The notes beneath the pieces are model-generated. The model had not been told where the DNA came from. It was given only the letters and a program-made list of their open reading frames with translations, and made no database searches. Made by a program: the position numbers and the translations under genes. A DNA stretch of 64,000 nt from Trichomonas vaginalis G3 (taxonomy: Eukaryota; Parabasalia; Trichomonadida; Trichomonadidae), in assembly GCF_026262505.1 (NCBI RefSeq), contig NC_067204.1, positions 23,281,300 through 23,345,299 of the forward strand, written 5' to 3'. Shown here in pieces: positions 49,171-60,289 of the stretch; the first letter of the stretch is position 1, and each line of letters begins with the position of its first letter.

Positions 49171-50072
49171 TTCTAAAAGCGTTAAAATCTGCGTCACTTT
49201 TCCTCTATAACTTGCTTACGTTAACGCATCAGAGTTAGATATTATATTCTGTATAAAGCAATATATTATTTAGTTTACCATTTAACATTAAGGCTATTCG
49301 CACACATATGAACTCTCATTTTATGATTTGTTTAACTTTCAAGATTGCGATTTCTGATGCAAACGCCTTAGAATATTATAGATCTAAATTAAATGAGATG
49401 AACTAGCACAGTATGAATTATTGCAAATGACTTATTAATCTGAACATTTTATTAATTTTGATAAATTTTCATCGTCGTGCTCAATATTTCTTTGTCAACT
49501 ATGCTACAATTTACGATCTTTTAGTGATGCTCACTTTAAAAAGACTTAAATTTGATAAATCTGAAATACGAAAATTATTTTTGACAAATCTTGTTTAATA
49601 CTAATATTTAACATTGCCATCTTCAATCGTTGCAGTTTCGAATCATCAATCACTAAAATTTACAGATTTTAAAAATTTATCTATCAGAACCCCTATGAGT
49701 TCAAGTATTTCATATTGGAATCATTATTTCAAAACAATTTATGGAATAAAATTTATTTGCATGAAATGGCTGGATACTTTTGAAAATGAATTTCGATGAA
49801 TACGAATAAGGAATATCGCCCAAACAACCTAGCTCATAGTTTTAGTGAAAGAATTGTAAAAGAATGGAAACATCCAAATTGTTCAATGTCATTGGTCTTT
49901 CAGAAGAATTTTTTTTTTCACTTGCTTATACATTTTTTTTTCAAGAGTTTACAACGTATTTTTTATTATCAATTAGAAAGTGAGTGATTCCGCATCTACT
50001 ATATTAATAGTCCCTAATAAGGTCAAAATTTCACAAACCGCTTATACAACCAACAAAAATTGAAATATCACT
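49171..50072. other. 0.9-kb divergent intergenic region
   Basis: AT-rich. Two short plus-strand frames (49614-49799 and 49796-49987) overlap head to tail but have no recognisable similarity, so I do not call them genes. Confidence 0.4.
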
Positions 50073-50080
50073 GGCGGTTT
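50073..50080 (+). promoter_or_regulatory. M3-type promoter element of the kinase gene
   Basis: GGCGGTTT fits the M3 consensus. It lies 31 bases before the ATG at 50112, in the unit TGGCGGTT that also precedes eL31. Confidence 0.6.
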
Positions 50081-50111
50081 CACCCCGTGTTAATTCTTTG
50101 TAAATTTCAGA

Positions 50112-51230
50112 ATGTCGGCCTGGGCTTCTCTCCCCGCGTTTATGGGGAAGTATAACTTCGGTCAAACCATTGGAAAAGGCTCCTTCAGCCTTGTAAAGAT
50201 GGCTCAACACACTGAAACAAGAAATAAATACGCAGTAAAAATCATTCCAAAATCAAATATGAATACACCCGCTGATATGGAACGATTCGAAAGAGAAATT
50301 CAAGTTATTATTAAAATGAATCATCCCGGTATTATCAAAATCCATGATTTTCTTATTGACGACAATTTCTTCTATCTTATCATGGACTTTTGCGGTGGTG
50401 GAACATTGCTTTCCCAAATTAGCGGCAAAGATATTAACGAAGATCGCGCAAAACCTATTTTCAAACAGATCCTTGAGACAGTGAGTTATATTCATGATCA
50501 AGGAATTGCCCACCGTGATTTGAAATTAGAAAACGTTTTACTTGATGAATTCGGCCACGTAAAAATTGTTGATTTTGGATTTTCTTGTTTTGCTGAAACA
50601 GGGCAGATGTTCCAAACTCCATGTGGCTCTCCCGCATACGCTGCCCCTGAAGTTATTGCAGGCGAGCACTATGATGGCAAAATGGCAGATATGTGGTCAA
50701 TGGGTGTTATGCTATTCGGCTTAATTACAGGTGAGCTTCCATGGAAGGGCTCCAATCAAATTCATGTTTTCAATCAAATCAAAAATGCACAGTTCGAAAT
50801 TCCTCCTGGCGTTTCTACCTTCGGACAGGACTTAATCCGTAAGCTTCTTGTACCGGAACCAAATCTTCGTCTTACAGCTGGTGAATGCTTAGGCCACCCA
50901 TGGTTCGATGGCGTTCTGGTTTCTTGGGGACAAGGAAATAAGCTACAGTCCGTACTTTCAATGAATACTTTCCAGAAAATTATGAGTACAGATAGAACGG
51001 CCCCTGCCCAAAGCCCGAGAAGCCAATTACAACAGATGATGAGCCGTAGACCAGTAACAAGGGTCGCCGGAGCTTCTCTTTGTAGCGGACCACTTTCATT
51101 TGGCGGAAAGTCCCCCGCACCAATTCTCGGTAGAACATCAACACTAAACCCTGCAATGAAGGGCGCCCAACTAGGTAGAACAAGCCGTACAGGCTCGATG
51201 ATCCCTAATTCTCCCCCTGATGATTTATAA
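50112..51230 (+). CDS. Ser/Thr protein kinase, CAMK/SNF1-related type
   Basis: 372 codons. The kinase domain (~14-268) is complete: GKGSFSLV (21-28), Lys43 in AVKI, Glu62 of helix C, HRDLKLEN (134-141), DFG (154-156), the activation segment with QTPCGSPAYAAPE (168-180), DMWSMGVMLFGLITGELPW and a final HPWF. HRDLKLEN, CGSPxYAAPE and LxGxLPW place it in the CAMK-like (SNF1/KIN/MARK) group expanded in trichomonads. All catalytic residues are present. The C-terminal ~100 residues are Ser/Pro/Arg-rich and likely regulatory. The substrate is unknown. The promoter shows an M3 element. Confidence 0.93.
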   Translation: MSAWASLPAFMGKYNFGQTIGKGSFSLVKMAQHTETRNKYAVKIIPKSNMNTPADMERFEREIQVIIKMNHPGIIKIHDFLIDDNFFYLIMDFCGGGTLLSQISGKDINEDRAKPIFKQILETVSYIHDQGIAHRDLKLENVLLDEFGHVKIVDFGFSCFAETGQMFQTPCGSPAYAAPEVIAGEHYDGKMADMWSMGVMLFGLITGELPWKGSNQIHVFNQIKNAQFEIPPGVSTFGQDLIRKLLVPEPNLRLTAGECLGHPWFDGVLVSWGQGNKLQSVLSMNTFQKIMSTDRTAPAQSPRSQLQQMMSRRPVTRVAGASLCSGPLSFGGKSPAPILGRTSTLNPAMKGAQLGRTSRTGSMIPNSPPDDL

Positions 51231-51593
51231 ATCCGTTTGTGTTCTTTTAATCTAATAATAATGAACTGTAAAAAATAATTCCTCGAAAATTACTTCCTTA
51301 TTACAAAAAAATTCTACAAAAAGAAAAAAAAATTATTTATGAAAACAAATTTCAATTAAATCTGATGTTGCATTTTATAATCTGAGTTCTTTTTATTATA
51401 CAATGCAACACAACTACATTACAACATATTTTTCCATATCAATTCTTATCCATCTTTAATATTCACTAATTTTGCGCTCATATCGCTTTTTTTATATTTG
51501 GTAATACTTAATACTTCATAAAATTCCAATTGCATCTTTCCTTTTATGCAATTTGGATATGATATGGTTTAAACAAGCAAAATCATATTGGAT
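51231..51593. other. Convergent intergenic region
   Basis: AT-rich 3' flanks, nothing recognised. Confidence 0.45.
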
Positions 51594-52105
51594 TTAATGA
51601 ATAGCAGTTCGTCCATATAGATCTTTATCATTGGTAATTGCATCATGTGAACGAAGATGTTCAACGATTGCTTTATAATTATAAAATGCTGCAAAATGAA
51701 GAGCTGTTTCTCCATCATTATTTTTTTTTCATTGATTTTTGCACCACGTGAAATAAGAAGTTCGGCCGCTTCTTTACTATTCTTACGTGCTGCATAATTT
51801 ATAAAACAGGAACCTAGGAACATTGTTGAGCTATTTAACATCAAATTCACCAAATATGAATTTGGCAAGAAATAAATATGACTTTGTGTAGCGATAATTG
51901 TACGGAATGATATTTAGAATAACTTACATAATCTTTTTTCGTGGATATTTCTTTCAATCAATCAATTATGTTTTAACCATTTTGTAAATTAAGTTCAATT
52001 CTTCTTCATTCTACGTTTTTAACTGATATAGTGAACTATATGAATAGATTTATACACACTACTCAGTTCATTGTAATTGTTTAGAAGAATGTATTGATCC
52101 GACAA
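51594..52105 (-). pseudogene. Decayed ankyrin gene: start lost, middle deleted
   Basis: Reading from TTG 52105 (where relatives have ATG) gives LSDQYILLNNYNELSSVYK, the N-terminus of the second ankyrin subfamily (compare MSDQDTHPNRYSELR). Stops and shifts follow in a region still alignable to LIDSK...IIPYNNRYTKAYLSLAKLIYD. The DUF3447 part is missing. Then INYAARKNSKEAAELLISRGAKINEK appears, a frameshift at an 8-T run near 51721-51730, and GETALHFAAFYNY...HDAI to a stop at 51594-51596. The promoter M3 block is still intact 20 bases upstream. Confidence 0.85.
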
Positions 52106-52124
52106 GATAAAATTGAATATCTCC

Positions 52125-52143
52125 GACCAAACGGTCTGTATCG
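52125..52143 (-). promoter_or_regulatory. Extended M3 promoter block (second copy)
   Basis: GACCAAACGGTCTGTATCG, identical to 34372-34390. It lies 20 bases before the former start codon of the ankyrin relic. Confidence 0.7.
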
Positions 52144-52537
52144 GCTTTCAAATCACATTAATTAATTCATTACAGGACGATTTTAGCACTTCCAACACGA
52201 ATCCATTTTTAATGAATTAGTGTTGATTCATCGTGATTTCAGATCATGAGACTACTATAAATAAAGTAAATCCGAGTATTCTTCGGTCAGAAGTACAAAG
52301 ATTCGTCGAATAAAATTACTCTTGAACTTGGATACGAAATGCTCAAAATGCTCAAAGTCCACTTGAATGAAAACAAAAACTTTTTAACTAATATAGTTAT
52401 AATTTAATCCATTTTCATCGTTTTAAGTAAAATACCACTACAAATTTATCTTGAAACCTTTAAATACACAAATCTGATCTTCGCAAAAAAGAAATTCATA
52501 AAATATTTAGTAATTATTCCAAAAATCATCGATAGAA
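52144..52537. other. Divergent intergenic region
   Basis: AT-rich. It contains a possible relic of dyad sequence around GATTCGTGTTGGAAG/AATGAATTAGTGTTGATTC, but nothing firm. Confidence 0.35.
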
Positions 52538-53588
52538 ATGAAGCATTTGCACCAATCTTTTTATCCAAATGATGTTTGGCAACTATTTTATCAAAATCCA
52601 CCCAAATCAACTCCTATCAAAGGAAAGAACATTGCAGCAAAAACAAGTCAAGGAGAATGCTTCCTTTACGAAAGTGTATTTATTAAAACCACTTTTAATA
52701 GTGCTATTACTTTCACTACTAGTAATATTAAATTTCTTATATCTGATTGCTCATTTACTGAATATAGTAGTAGTAATTCATATGGTGGTGCTATACACTT
52801 TGTATGTGATAGCTCCATTGTTCAATACAGAACGTGCGCTTACAAATCACAAACAACTTCTGATAAAGGACATCATTCATATATTGACTTATTATACACA
52901 ACTAATAACATCAATTATGTTTATGAAAGTTCTTTTTATGAATGCGGAAATATCGAAAAAGATGACGTGAACTACATGCATTGTGGGATAATTGATATTA
53001 AATCAATCAATACAAGTTTCTGCAAATCACAATATGGTGCAGGAATTGTTCTATATAAAGCTCAAAGTATTAAATCTGTAGCTTTTTCATCATTTAGTAA
53101 CATAACAGCTACTTATTCAATCATTTATTCCGATCGATGTAAATATAATTTTACTCATTGTAATGTATTGAGTAATCATCGTAATATTCCATCTCATGGA
53201 ACATACTTTGCACCTGATTCTATTATTATTATTGAAAACTGTTCATTTCTTGATAACTCAGGAAGTGTTATAGAATTTTTCCAATCCGGATCTGGCTCAA
53301 TAATAGTTATTAATTCATTTTGTGACAAACAAGTAGGAGCAGGAAATGTTGTATTTACAAATGTACAGAATTCATATTCTGTTCATAATCTTCCGTTATT
53401 TTCATCATATACTTGCGAAGCAAAGAATCCAATCATGTATAGGAAAGTGTTATTGAACACTATACACATACTCAAACTCTTTAAATCAACTTCTAAAAGA
53501 AAGAAATGGATCTTTTGAATTAATTGATCTATCTGAAAAAAAGAATGAAGTTTTTTATAGTCTATCTTTGATTTTCTTAATATTGTAA
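52538..53588 (+). pseudogene. Pmp-like (parallel beta-helix) surface-protein gene, truncated and frameshifted
   Basis: 326 codons open to 53518. The sequence shows the repeated short strands and Cys/Gly/Ser-rich turns of right-handed beta-helix proteins (YGGAIHFVCDSS, SIIIIENCSFLDNSGSVIEF), as in the trichomonad proteins related to chlamydial polymorphic membrane proteins. No signal peptide is present. At ~53505 the other frame takes over in coding style: NGSFELIDLSEKKNEVFYSLSLIFLIL, then TAA at 53586, a likely remnant of the membrane anchor end. The gene thus has a C-terminal frameshift and probably an N-terminal loss. Confidence 0.65.
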
Positions 53589-54519
53589 TAAAAACTTAAT
53601 AAATAATTATTATCTAAATATTTTACTAAATCTTCCAATTTTGATTCTTTTGTTTGATTCGTTGCAAATTAATAATGTTTCAGACATTCACTTAAAGATA
53701 TGAGCTCTCAATTTTCGACCCCCAATATACGTTTATTTTAGTTTCGGCATATTAACATGAAGCACGAGCCAAACCCTTAAAGACGTGTCCTCTAGTTTTG
53801 CCAACTCTTTCATATATTGTAACTATTTTCAGGAAAAAACGCAAATTCAAAATTAGAAATTCACATTTAATCGAGTATAGTATTAAATTACTATCTTTCG
53901 TACACGGACCAAGCAACAACTCAAGGTGCATGCTCATTACAGACAAAATCCCCTCTAGTGCACTTAAATTGGGTGAGTTAGCACCAAACAAGCCATAAGT
54001 TAAAGATCTGAACTTGCTCCAGACAATGTATCACTTTAGTTATGAATGCACCAGAAATCCGTCCCAAACTCATACATTTCTACGCTAATCACGATAATAA
54101 ATATACTATTTTGTACTTTTTACAATAAATCTCTCTTTGTTACACTACAAAATCAATGTGCATTTCGTTGCACCAGTTTTGAATCTTGTTAAATAATGAT
54201 TTTACAGTCCCATTTAGTAAACGGATTATTTACAAAATAAAAATAAAAAATATATTTTTTATTTACGATTTTTTATATTTGGATTTTTAAGGCATAATTT
54301 AGAAAATATTAATAATTTAATCGATTTGATATTAAGAAAGACATTTAAAATTCATAAAAGATCCAAATAATTTCATATCCAAAGTTATTAATATTTGAAG
54401 ATTTGAGGAAAGAAAAGGAGAAATATTGCATATGAAATGTTTTCAAAAAATACATCAGAAATTGTAAAAGAATTTTAATAATTAATAAGATTTGGATGGG
54501 TTAAAATTTGTGATGAAAC
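53589..54519. other. Intergenic region, possible unrecognised relic
   Basis: A 79-codon minus-strand frame (53752-53991; contains ERVGKTRGHVFKGLAR) is somewhat less AT-rich than its surroundings and may be a fragment of a decayed gene. I cannot name it. The rest is AT-rich. Confidence 0.3.
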
Positions 54520-54761
54520 CACCAGATGCTAACTCACGCCACACATAGACAGAAGCATTCTATCACGCAACCACCCGATGCTAACTCACGCCACACATAC
54601 ACAGAAGCATTCTATCACGAATCCACCCAATTTGACATTAATTTTTATTAATCTTATTTTCATTACTATATGCAACCAACCAATTTGACATTAATTTTTA
54701 TTAATATATTTTTCATTACTATATGCAACCACCCAATTTGACATTAATATTCATAAATATA
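54520..54761 (-). repeat. Left subterminal repeats of the MULE (two types)
   Basis: There are two copies of a ~58-base unit with GATGCTAACTCACGCCACAC and AGAAGCATTCTATCACG, then about 2.5 copies of a ~53-base unit with CCAATTTGACATTAATTTTT and TTCATTACTATATGCAACC. The second type recurs inverted at 60138-60265 on the other side of the transposase gene. Confidence 0.8.
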
Positions 54762-54763
54762 TA

Positions 54764-56062
54764 GGGTGTCCAAAGGTGTGTTTAGCACAAACCTGAATAC
54801 TGCGAATAGAAATAAACAAGTTACATATATATAAAGTTTATTTAAATATAATCACTATTGGATTCAATCACGCGTTCGCAGCGATCGATCCAGGCTTGAA
54901 AGACACGCTTTAAATCATCATGAGAAAATTGCTCAAAATGCTCTCTTACAAAATTTTCAAGATCATCTGGACTCGCGAATTCGCGTCCTTCAGCTCTCTT
55001 TTTTAGCGTGCCGAATAAATAAAAGTCAGAAGGTGCAATATCAGGTGAATAAATTGGGTTTGGAACAACTTTGACATTGTTTTCCACCAAGTAATTCATT
55101 ACCTTATGACTTTTGTGAACTCTTGAATTATCAAAATGAATTGCAAACTTTTGTTTTTGTTGTTTGGATTTCTCAAACTCATCAGAATTGATAATTTGAG
55201 TAAGAACATTGTCAATTAGATACTGAGCATTCATCGTATTAGGTTTTTGAAGAATATCAATTGCGATGATGCCATTCACGCCCCAAAAAACCGACAACAT
55301 CATCATTGGTGTGCCAATTTTTTTCTTCGGGAATGTTTGCGGATTTTCATCCTTCGGGATCCACATGATTTTGGCTTCTGTTGCATATTGAAACCAAGAC
55401 TCGTCCCCTGTTACTAAAAAGCGAAACTTCTTGGATTGATACGCACCCAATATAGAGAGGAGCTCTTTCGAAGATTGGACTCTAGATTTTTTTTGAACTG
55501 AATTAAGGTTGTGCGGAACCCAACGTGTATACGCTAGTTTGTAGTTCAAATAATTGTGCAGATAATAACTGACTGTTGTACGTGGTATCTTTGTCATCTC
55601 CTCTATCCTTCTGAGTGATGCTCTTGGGTCTTCATCTAGCGCTTGAAGAATTGCTTTGATTTTTCTTTGATCCGGCGATTTTTTGTCAATTTTTATGATG
55701 GGCGCCTTTTTGTTCATGAAGTGATACATCCTAACATGATACATTACAGTGGAATAGCTAGGAGCATCCATACCGAAGCATTTTACCAATGTCTCGTAGA
55801 TTTTTTACAGTCTTTGCATTTTTTTGCAAGAGCGAGGATGTTTTCTTTATGATTCATTAAAAAAATGAAAAAAATCCCGCCAAAATTTCCCGCGAAACCG
55901 CCTCTTGTCTCAAAATTCATTTTATATCCCGGCATGGCGCCAAAATACAACATACTCATCATATACATATATTCATATTTTTTATTATATATTTATAATC
56001 AGCATATATCTCCTTTAATAGTCTCATATAGAGCGCTGTGCTAAACGCACCTTTGGACACCC
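54764..56062 (-). mobile_element. Mariner (Tvmar1-like) element, copy 3, 1299 bp, nested in MULE
   Basis: TA duplicated at 54762-54763 and 56063-56064. It shares several substitutions with copy 4 (for example the TVMYHV and KAILQA codings), so the two are closer to each other than to copies 1 and 2. The insertion is younger than the MULE arm it interrupts. Confidence 0.95.
54842..55857 (-). pseudogene. Mariner transposase, copy 3, N-terminal frameshift (-1)
   Basis: The T run at 55801-55806 (six; copies 1 and 4 have seven) breaks the frame near codon 18, the same run that is short in copy 2. From ATG 55789 a 315-codon frame with all three catalytic Asps remains. It has private changes such as IGTPMM and REHFEQF. 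Confidence 0.9.
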
Positions 56063-56198
56063 TATATTTATCAAACTTATATGCACCCAACGAATTTTCA
56101 AATTCCTATCAACCACTTCTTTATTTTTATATTTTACAATTCTTTTATATACAAATTTAATACAAAGTTTTTATTCACTCATCATCTCTACTTCTTTA

Positions 56199-59100
56199 TT
56201 ATCTCGCATCTTTTACTTCCTTCATTAATTCAGGCAAGTATTTTTCCAACCAAATTTCTGGTTTATTTTGTAATGCAGATTCATAATTTTTTGATTGTTT
56301 TTCCAGAGAATTGATTAAATCTTTGGCATCTTGGAGCGTTTCAAGATTATAAAGCAGTTTTACGACTAAAACTGCTTTATTTTTATCGTCAATATCAATA
56401 AATTCTGCGTATTTTGATATTTCGATCGGCAAACTCTTTTCTTTGTGATCCACGAGTTCATCCTGATCACCTACATTTTTATCGATTGGGAATTCTATGA
56501 TTTCACCTACGTTTTCTCCTATTTTCATAACATGTATGCCTGCAGAGGGAACATGACTCTTATTCATAAAGAAATCCTTGCAATATTTACAAGGATTCTT
56601 ATCAGTATTAATATCATTATAGGAGAATCCGCAATGTATGCATTTTTCGTTTAACAAGTCATTCTTCTCGCGTTTTTGCTTATTAATGGGATCAATTGAT
56701 TCATTAATCCTAATGATAGTATCATTCAGAATGAATTTGATGAAAGTAGAAAAGTTTCTTGCTTTTTTTGCAAGTTCGTTAATGTGTCTATGCTTACCCT
56801 CTGCACTATTATTAGTGCTTATAGGTGGAATGCGGTGGTATGCTGCTAAATGCTCTTGATCTTTATATATCTGCTTCCATTTTTCCAGCTGCTCATCTGA
56901 TATATTCTTTGTAGCATACATTTTCTGAACCGATGGATCAAAACATTTGCAATTGTCCTCAAAATCTTGGGCCGATTTTGATAATAATACTATCAGAGCA
57001 AAAACATGTAGTAAAGTATTATTGCCCATGGTTCCGAGATAGTGCCTAATACAGATATAATTTTGGAAATGATTCGTATTCAAAAATTTTAAAACTCCAG
57101 TACCTAAATCGCTCATCCATTTGATTCTTGAAAAGTGCTCCATAATGTTTAATGATTTAAATTCAATATTCATGGCTGTAAGCCACCGTTGATAAGCAGC
57201 GGATGATTCGCTGCGCCCTATGTATATCCCTAGAGGGTAACCTCGCATATAGTAATTACCACGAGGAAAAATAAATATATATTTCGGCCATGAAAAAGTA
57301 GCATCTAAGTGAATTAAATTACACTCCAACGCCAAATTTCCTGATTCGCTTGGAATATATATAAGAAATTCTATAGGATTTCCATTGACGAATAAACTAT
57401 CACTTCTTATCGTTGTGCTATAATTTACATAAAATTTCCCGGGATATGAAGTTAAGATATCACCAATCTCATTATCATGCTTTATTTTTTCCTGTATTTC
57501 ATCTTGCAGAGGATGTCCTGGGAGATCAACTTTCGTTATTTGAATGTACCATTTTAACCTCCCTGAAAACTCTTTGGGTAATTTTATGTTTTTCATGTTT
57601 TTTGGTACAGTAATCATCCACAACGTATCTGATACTTTTGAATATTCAAAGGATACGATTTTGTCATACAATGTGATCTTAAAGTAATAATAATTATCTG
57701 TAGAAATTTTTAAAGGGGAATAATCTTCGTTTTGAAGTAGAAAATAATTTAAGTTTACAGATCGATCAGAACTTATATTGGAAAGGCCCAAATGAATAAA
57801 TGCTGGCATTTGTTCCAAAAACTTCAATGTTTGTTCATAAGTTAACACATTGATATGAATACCAGGGCTTATTAGAATTAATTGCATTGATTTGAGTTTT
57901 TCAATATCAGTATTTTTAGAGCATTCAAAACAAATATGGCAACCATCTATTGTAATTGGAGACCGATCAACTGGAATTTTTTCTATGGATTCATGAAATT
58001 GTTTGATCGCTGTAAATTTAATACCCATGATTTGTTCAAAATCTGCTTGAATTTTTTTGTCAGCTTTCAAACAAGCTTTTGCTAAAATTTCCAGAAGGTC
58101 ATTGTTTTTTATTTGATTCAAAACATTAAAGTTCTTGTACATAAAATCATTATTTTGAATTAGGGCCTCATGGAAGATTAAATGAATCTTTAAACGAATA
58201 ACTTTGCTTTCATTCAAATTCATTACTGATATAATATTATTTGTTGAAACAATCGAAGAGAGTAATGGATTTCTAAATGTAGAAAATAACTCTGAGATAT
58301 TGTATGCAAAAGATAAAACATACTTGATTTGGTTTGTAAATTGATAAGTCTGCAAATTGAATTTATCATTCATTTTGAAAATTGTTTCGTTTGGGCTTGA
58401 CATTATCAATGCTTTCATGATTGGTGTAACATTATCTATATTACACGAATTTAAAATATTAATTGATTCAAATTTAACTGCTAGTTCATAGAAAGAATAT
58501 TTACTATTATCCAATATAGATCTGATACGTATTTGATAATATTCTTCACCATTTTGATTTGTTTGATCTGAAATTAAAACATTAATAAAATCTTCGATTG
58601 TTAAATCACACGATTTTCCTGAAAAAGCAAAAATATTCGAATATCTTTTATCGCCATTAATTATTGCTTGTATTAATGGTTTAGAAATTCCTGCTTTTGA
58701 GTATAATTCCTGGTCAAATGAAAAATTTTGTAAGAAACCTATAACCTGTGCATAAAATTTGGGGCGGGCAATTATAAATGCTTCTAAAAATTTAAGAATA
58801 TATTGTTCCCCTAGACGATGGATTTTGATTTTAATTTGACTGAGATCTGTTTGCAAATATTTTTCACTTATAATCATATTTACCATTTCTGTAAAAGCTT
58901 CAGCGGATTTCTGAAATTTAGGTGTTGTTTCATATGTTTGAAGATACTTTACTTCATCGCTATTCGAGATAAAACGCTCTTTGAGTTCCTCCAAATAACA
59001 AATGATAGATTTATTTTCAAATCCAAATAATTTATGTCCAAAATTATATACATTCTTAATATTTCTGTTTAATTCTTTGATTTTTGAAACGATTTGTCCC

Positions 59101-59366
59101 CAAGGATATGATGGTGAATCTCCGACATATGCATTTGATAATGAATCCAAAACAGTGAATTTAGGTTTACCATCTTGATAAGTTATTTTATTTGTATACC
59201 ATTCTTTTTGATAGGGTTTATTGGAAGAATAATATAAAATTTTTGAAATATACCCATCTGGATAAATTGTTGAATCAGAATTTACACTATTACATCTAAT
59301 AGAACCCAACTGAATTAAAATCAAATCATCCGAAACATTTAATGGTAGATGAAGATGGTTTAGCAT
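56199..59366 (-). CDS. MULE-type transposase, ~1055 aa
   Basis: From ATG 59366 (MLNHLHLPLNVSDD; the frame is open only to a GTG further up). The N-terminal ~650 residues are unassigned, largely helical then beta-rich. The core from ~680 has the MULE DDE pattern: LIHLDATFSW (Asp ~687), IKWMSDLGTGVLKF (Asp ~751) and NNSAEGKHRHINEL (Glu ~854), with the usual long helical insert between the second Asp and the Glu (YLGTMGNNTLLHVF, YKDQEHLAAYH). A zinc-binding-like pair CIHCG...CKYCK follows at ~910-928. The frame is uninterrupted, unlike all four mariners here, so it may still be active. A captured host gene is unlikely given the flanking inverted repeats. Confidence 0.75.
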   Translation of the reverse strand: MLNHLHLPLNVSDDLILIQLGSIRCNSVNSDSTIYPDGYISKILYYSSNKPYQKEWYTNKITYQDGKPKFTVLDSLSNAYVGDSPSYPWGQIVSKIKELNRNIKNVYNFGHKLFGFENKSIICYLEELKERFISNSDEVKYLQTYETTPKFQKSAEAFTEMVNMIISEKYLQTDLSQIKIKIHRLGEQYILKFLEAFIIARPKFYAQVIGFLQNFSFDQELYSKAGISKPLIQAIINGDKRYSNIFAFSGKSCDLTIEDFINVLISDQTNQNGEEYYQIRIRSILDNSKYSFYELAVKFESINILNSCNIDNVTPIMKALIMSSPNETIFKMNDKFNLQTYQFTNQIKYVLSFAYNISELFSTFRNPLLSSIVSTNNIISVMNLNESKVIRLKIHLIFHEALIQNNDFMYKNFNVLNQIKNNDLLEILAKACLKADKKIQADFEQIMGIKFTAIKQFHESIEKIPVDRSPITIDGCHICFECSKNTDIEKLKSMQLILISPGIHINVLTYEQTLKFLEQMPAFIHLGLSNISSDRSVNLNYFLLQNEDYSPLKISTDNYYYFKITLYDKIVSFEYSKVSDTLWMITVPKNMKNIKLPKEFSGRLKWYIQITKVDLPGHPLQDEIQEKIKHDNEIGDILTSYPGKFYVNYSTTIRSDSLFVNGNPIEFLIYIPSESGNLALECNLIHLDATFSWPKYIFIFPRGNYYMRGYPLGIYIGRSESSAAYQRWLTAMNIEFKSLNIMEHFSRIKWMSDLGTGVLKFLNTNHFQNYICIRHYLGTMGNNTLLHVFALIVLLSKSAQDFEDNCKCFDPSVQKMYATKNISDEQLEKWKQIYKDQEHLAAYHRIPPISTNNSAEGKHRHINELAKKARNFSTFIKFILNDTIIRINESIDPINKQKREKNDLLNEKCIHCGFSYNDINTDKNPCKYCKDFFMNKSHVPSAGIHVMKIGENVGEIIEFPIDKNVGDQDELVDHKEKSLPIEISKYAEFIDIDDKNKAVLVVKLLYNLETLQDAKDLINSLEKQSKNYESALQNKPEIWLEKYLPELMKEVKDAR

Positions 59367-59574
59367 TAAAAAAATTGTCACTTTTTTAAAATTTCGGATT
59401 TTTAAGAGTATGTTGAAAATTAAACATACTCTTAATATATGTTAATAATTATCATTTGATAAAATTATTTAAATAGTAATCAAAATATTGTTATAAATAT
59501 TAATGGAGTTGAAAAATTATGATCATAAAAGTAAGATGTTAGCATCTAGCCTCAGTAGATACTAAGTCATATCA

Positions 59575-60035
59575 GAATAGACACATATTCATCCTCAATT
59601 GACTCTTACTCATCTTCAATTGTTCTCACAAATAATCAATTGATCCTACTACTGATCAATTGATTCTCACAAATAATCAATTGATTCGCATTAATTATCA
59701 ATAGATTCTCACTAAGAATCAATTGATTCTCAGTCACCCTAAATTGATTCTCACTACTTATTAATTGATTCTTACTCATCCTTAATTGATTCTCGCTAAG
59801 AATCAAGTGATTCTCACTCTTCCTCAATTTCTTCTTAGTATTATTCAATTGATTCTCACTGATGTTCAGTTGAATCTCACTAATAATCAAATGATTCTCA
59901 CTCATCCTCAATTGATTGTCACTTATTCACAATTTATTCTTAAACAACCTTAATTAACTCCCAGTATTCTTCAATTGATTCTCACTAATTATAATTTGAT
60001 TCTCAGTCATCCTCAATTTATTCTAACTCAATAAG
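59575..60035 (-). repeat. 21-bp satellite-like array inside the MULE
   Basis: Degenerate tandem units of ~21 bases (TCAATTGATTCTCACTAAT-like) encode SENQLI(L/R) heptads on the minus strand over ~90 codons (59636-59911). It lies between the transposase gene and the right subterminal repeats. A coding role is not supported because the frame breaks on both sides. Confidence 0.8.
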
Positions 60036-60137
60036 AATATGAATATGAAAATGGATTGGAATAGGTGATAATTAAAATATATTGATATGAATTTGTGAGA
60101 GTGTCTTTAATAAAGAAAAATTTGTCAAAGAACAATA

Positions 60138-60265
60138 ATGTCAAATTGGGTGGGAGCATATAGTAATGAAATATTTATTGATAAATATTAATGTCATAAT
60201 AATTGAGAGCATGTAGTAATGAAAAATTAATTGATAAATAATAATATTAAATAGGGTGATTGCAT
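60138..60265 (+). repeat. Right subterminal repeats of the MULE
   Basis: Two-plus units of GTCAAATTGGGTGGGAGCAT and ATATAGTAATGAAA, the reverse complement of the left-arm 53-base unit. Confidence 0.8.
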
Positions 60266-60289
60266 TGATCAATACATATATATGAATGA

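Noticed and set aside
49614-49987. Two short overlapping plus-strand frames upstream of the kinase
   Set aside because: AT-rich composition, no similarity, and the second frame is mostly Phe-rich noise.
53752-53991. 79-codon minus-strand frame
   Set aside because: No recognisable similarity and no clear promoter; kept only as a possible relic in the intergenic note.
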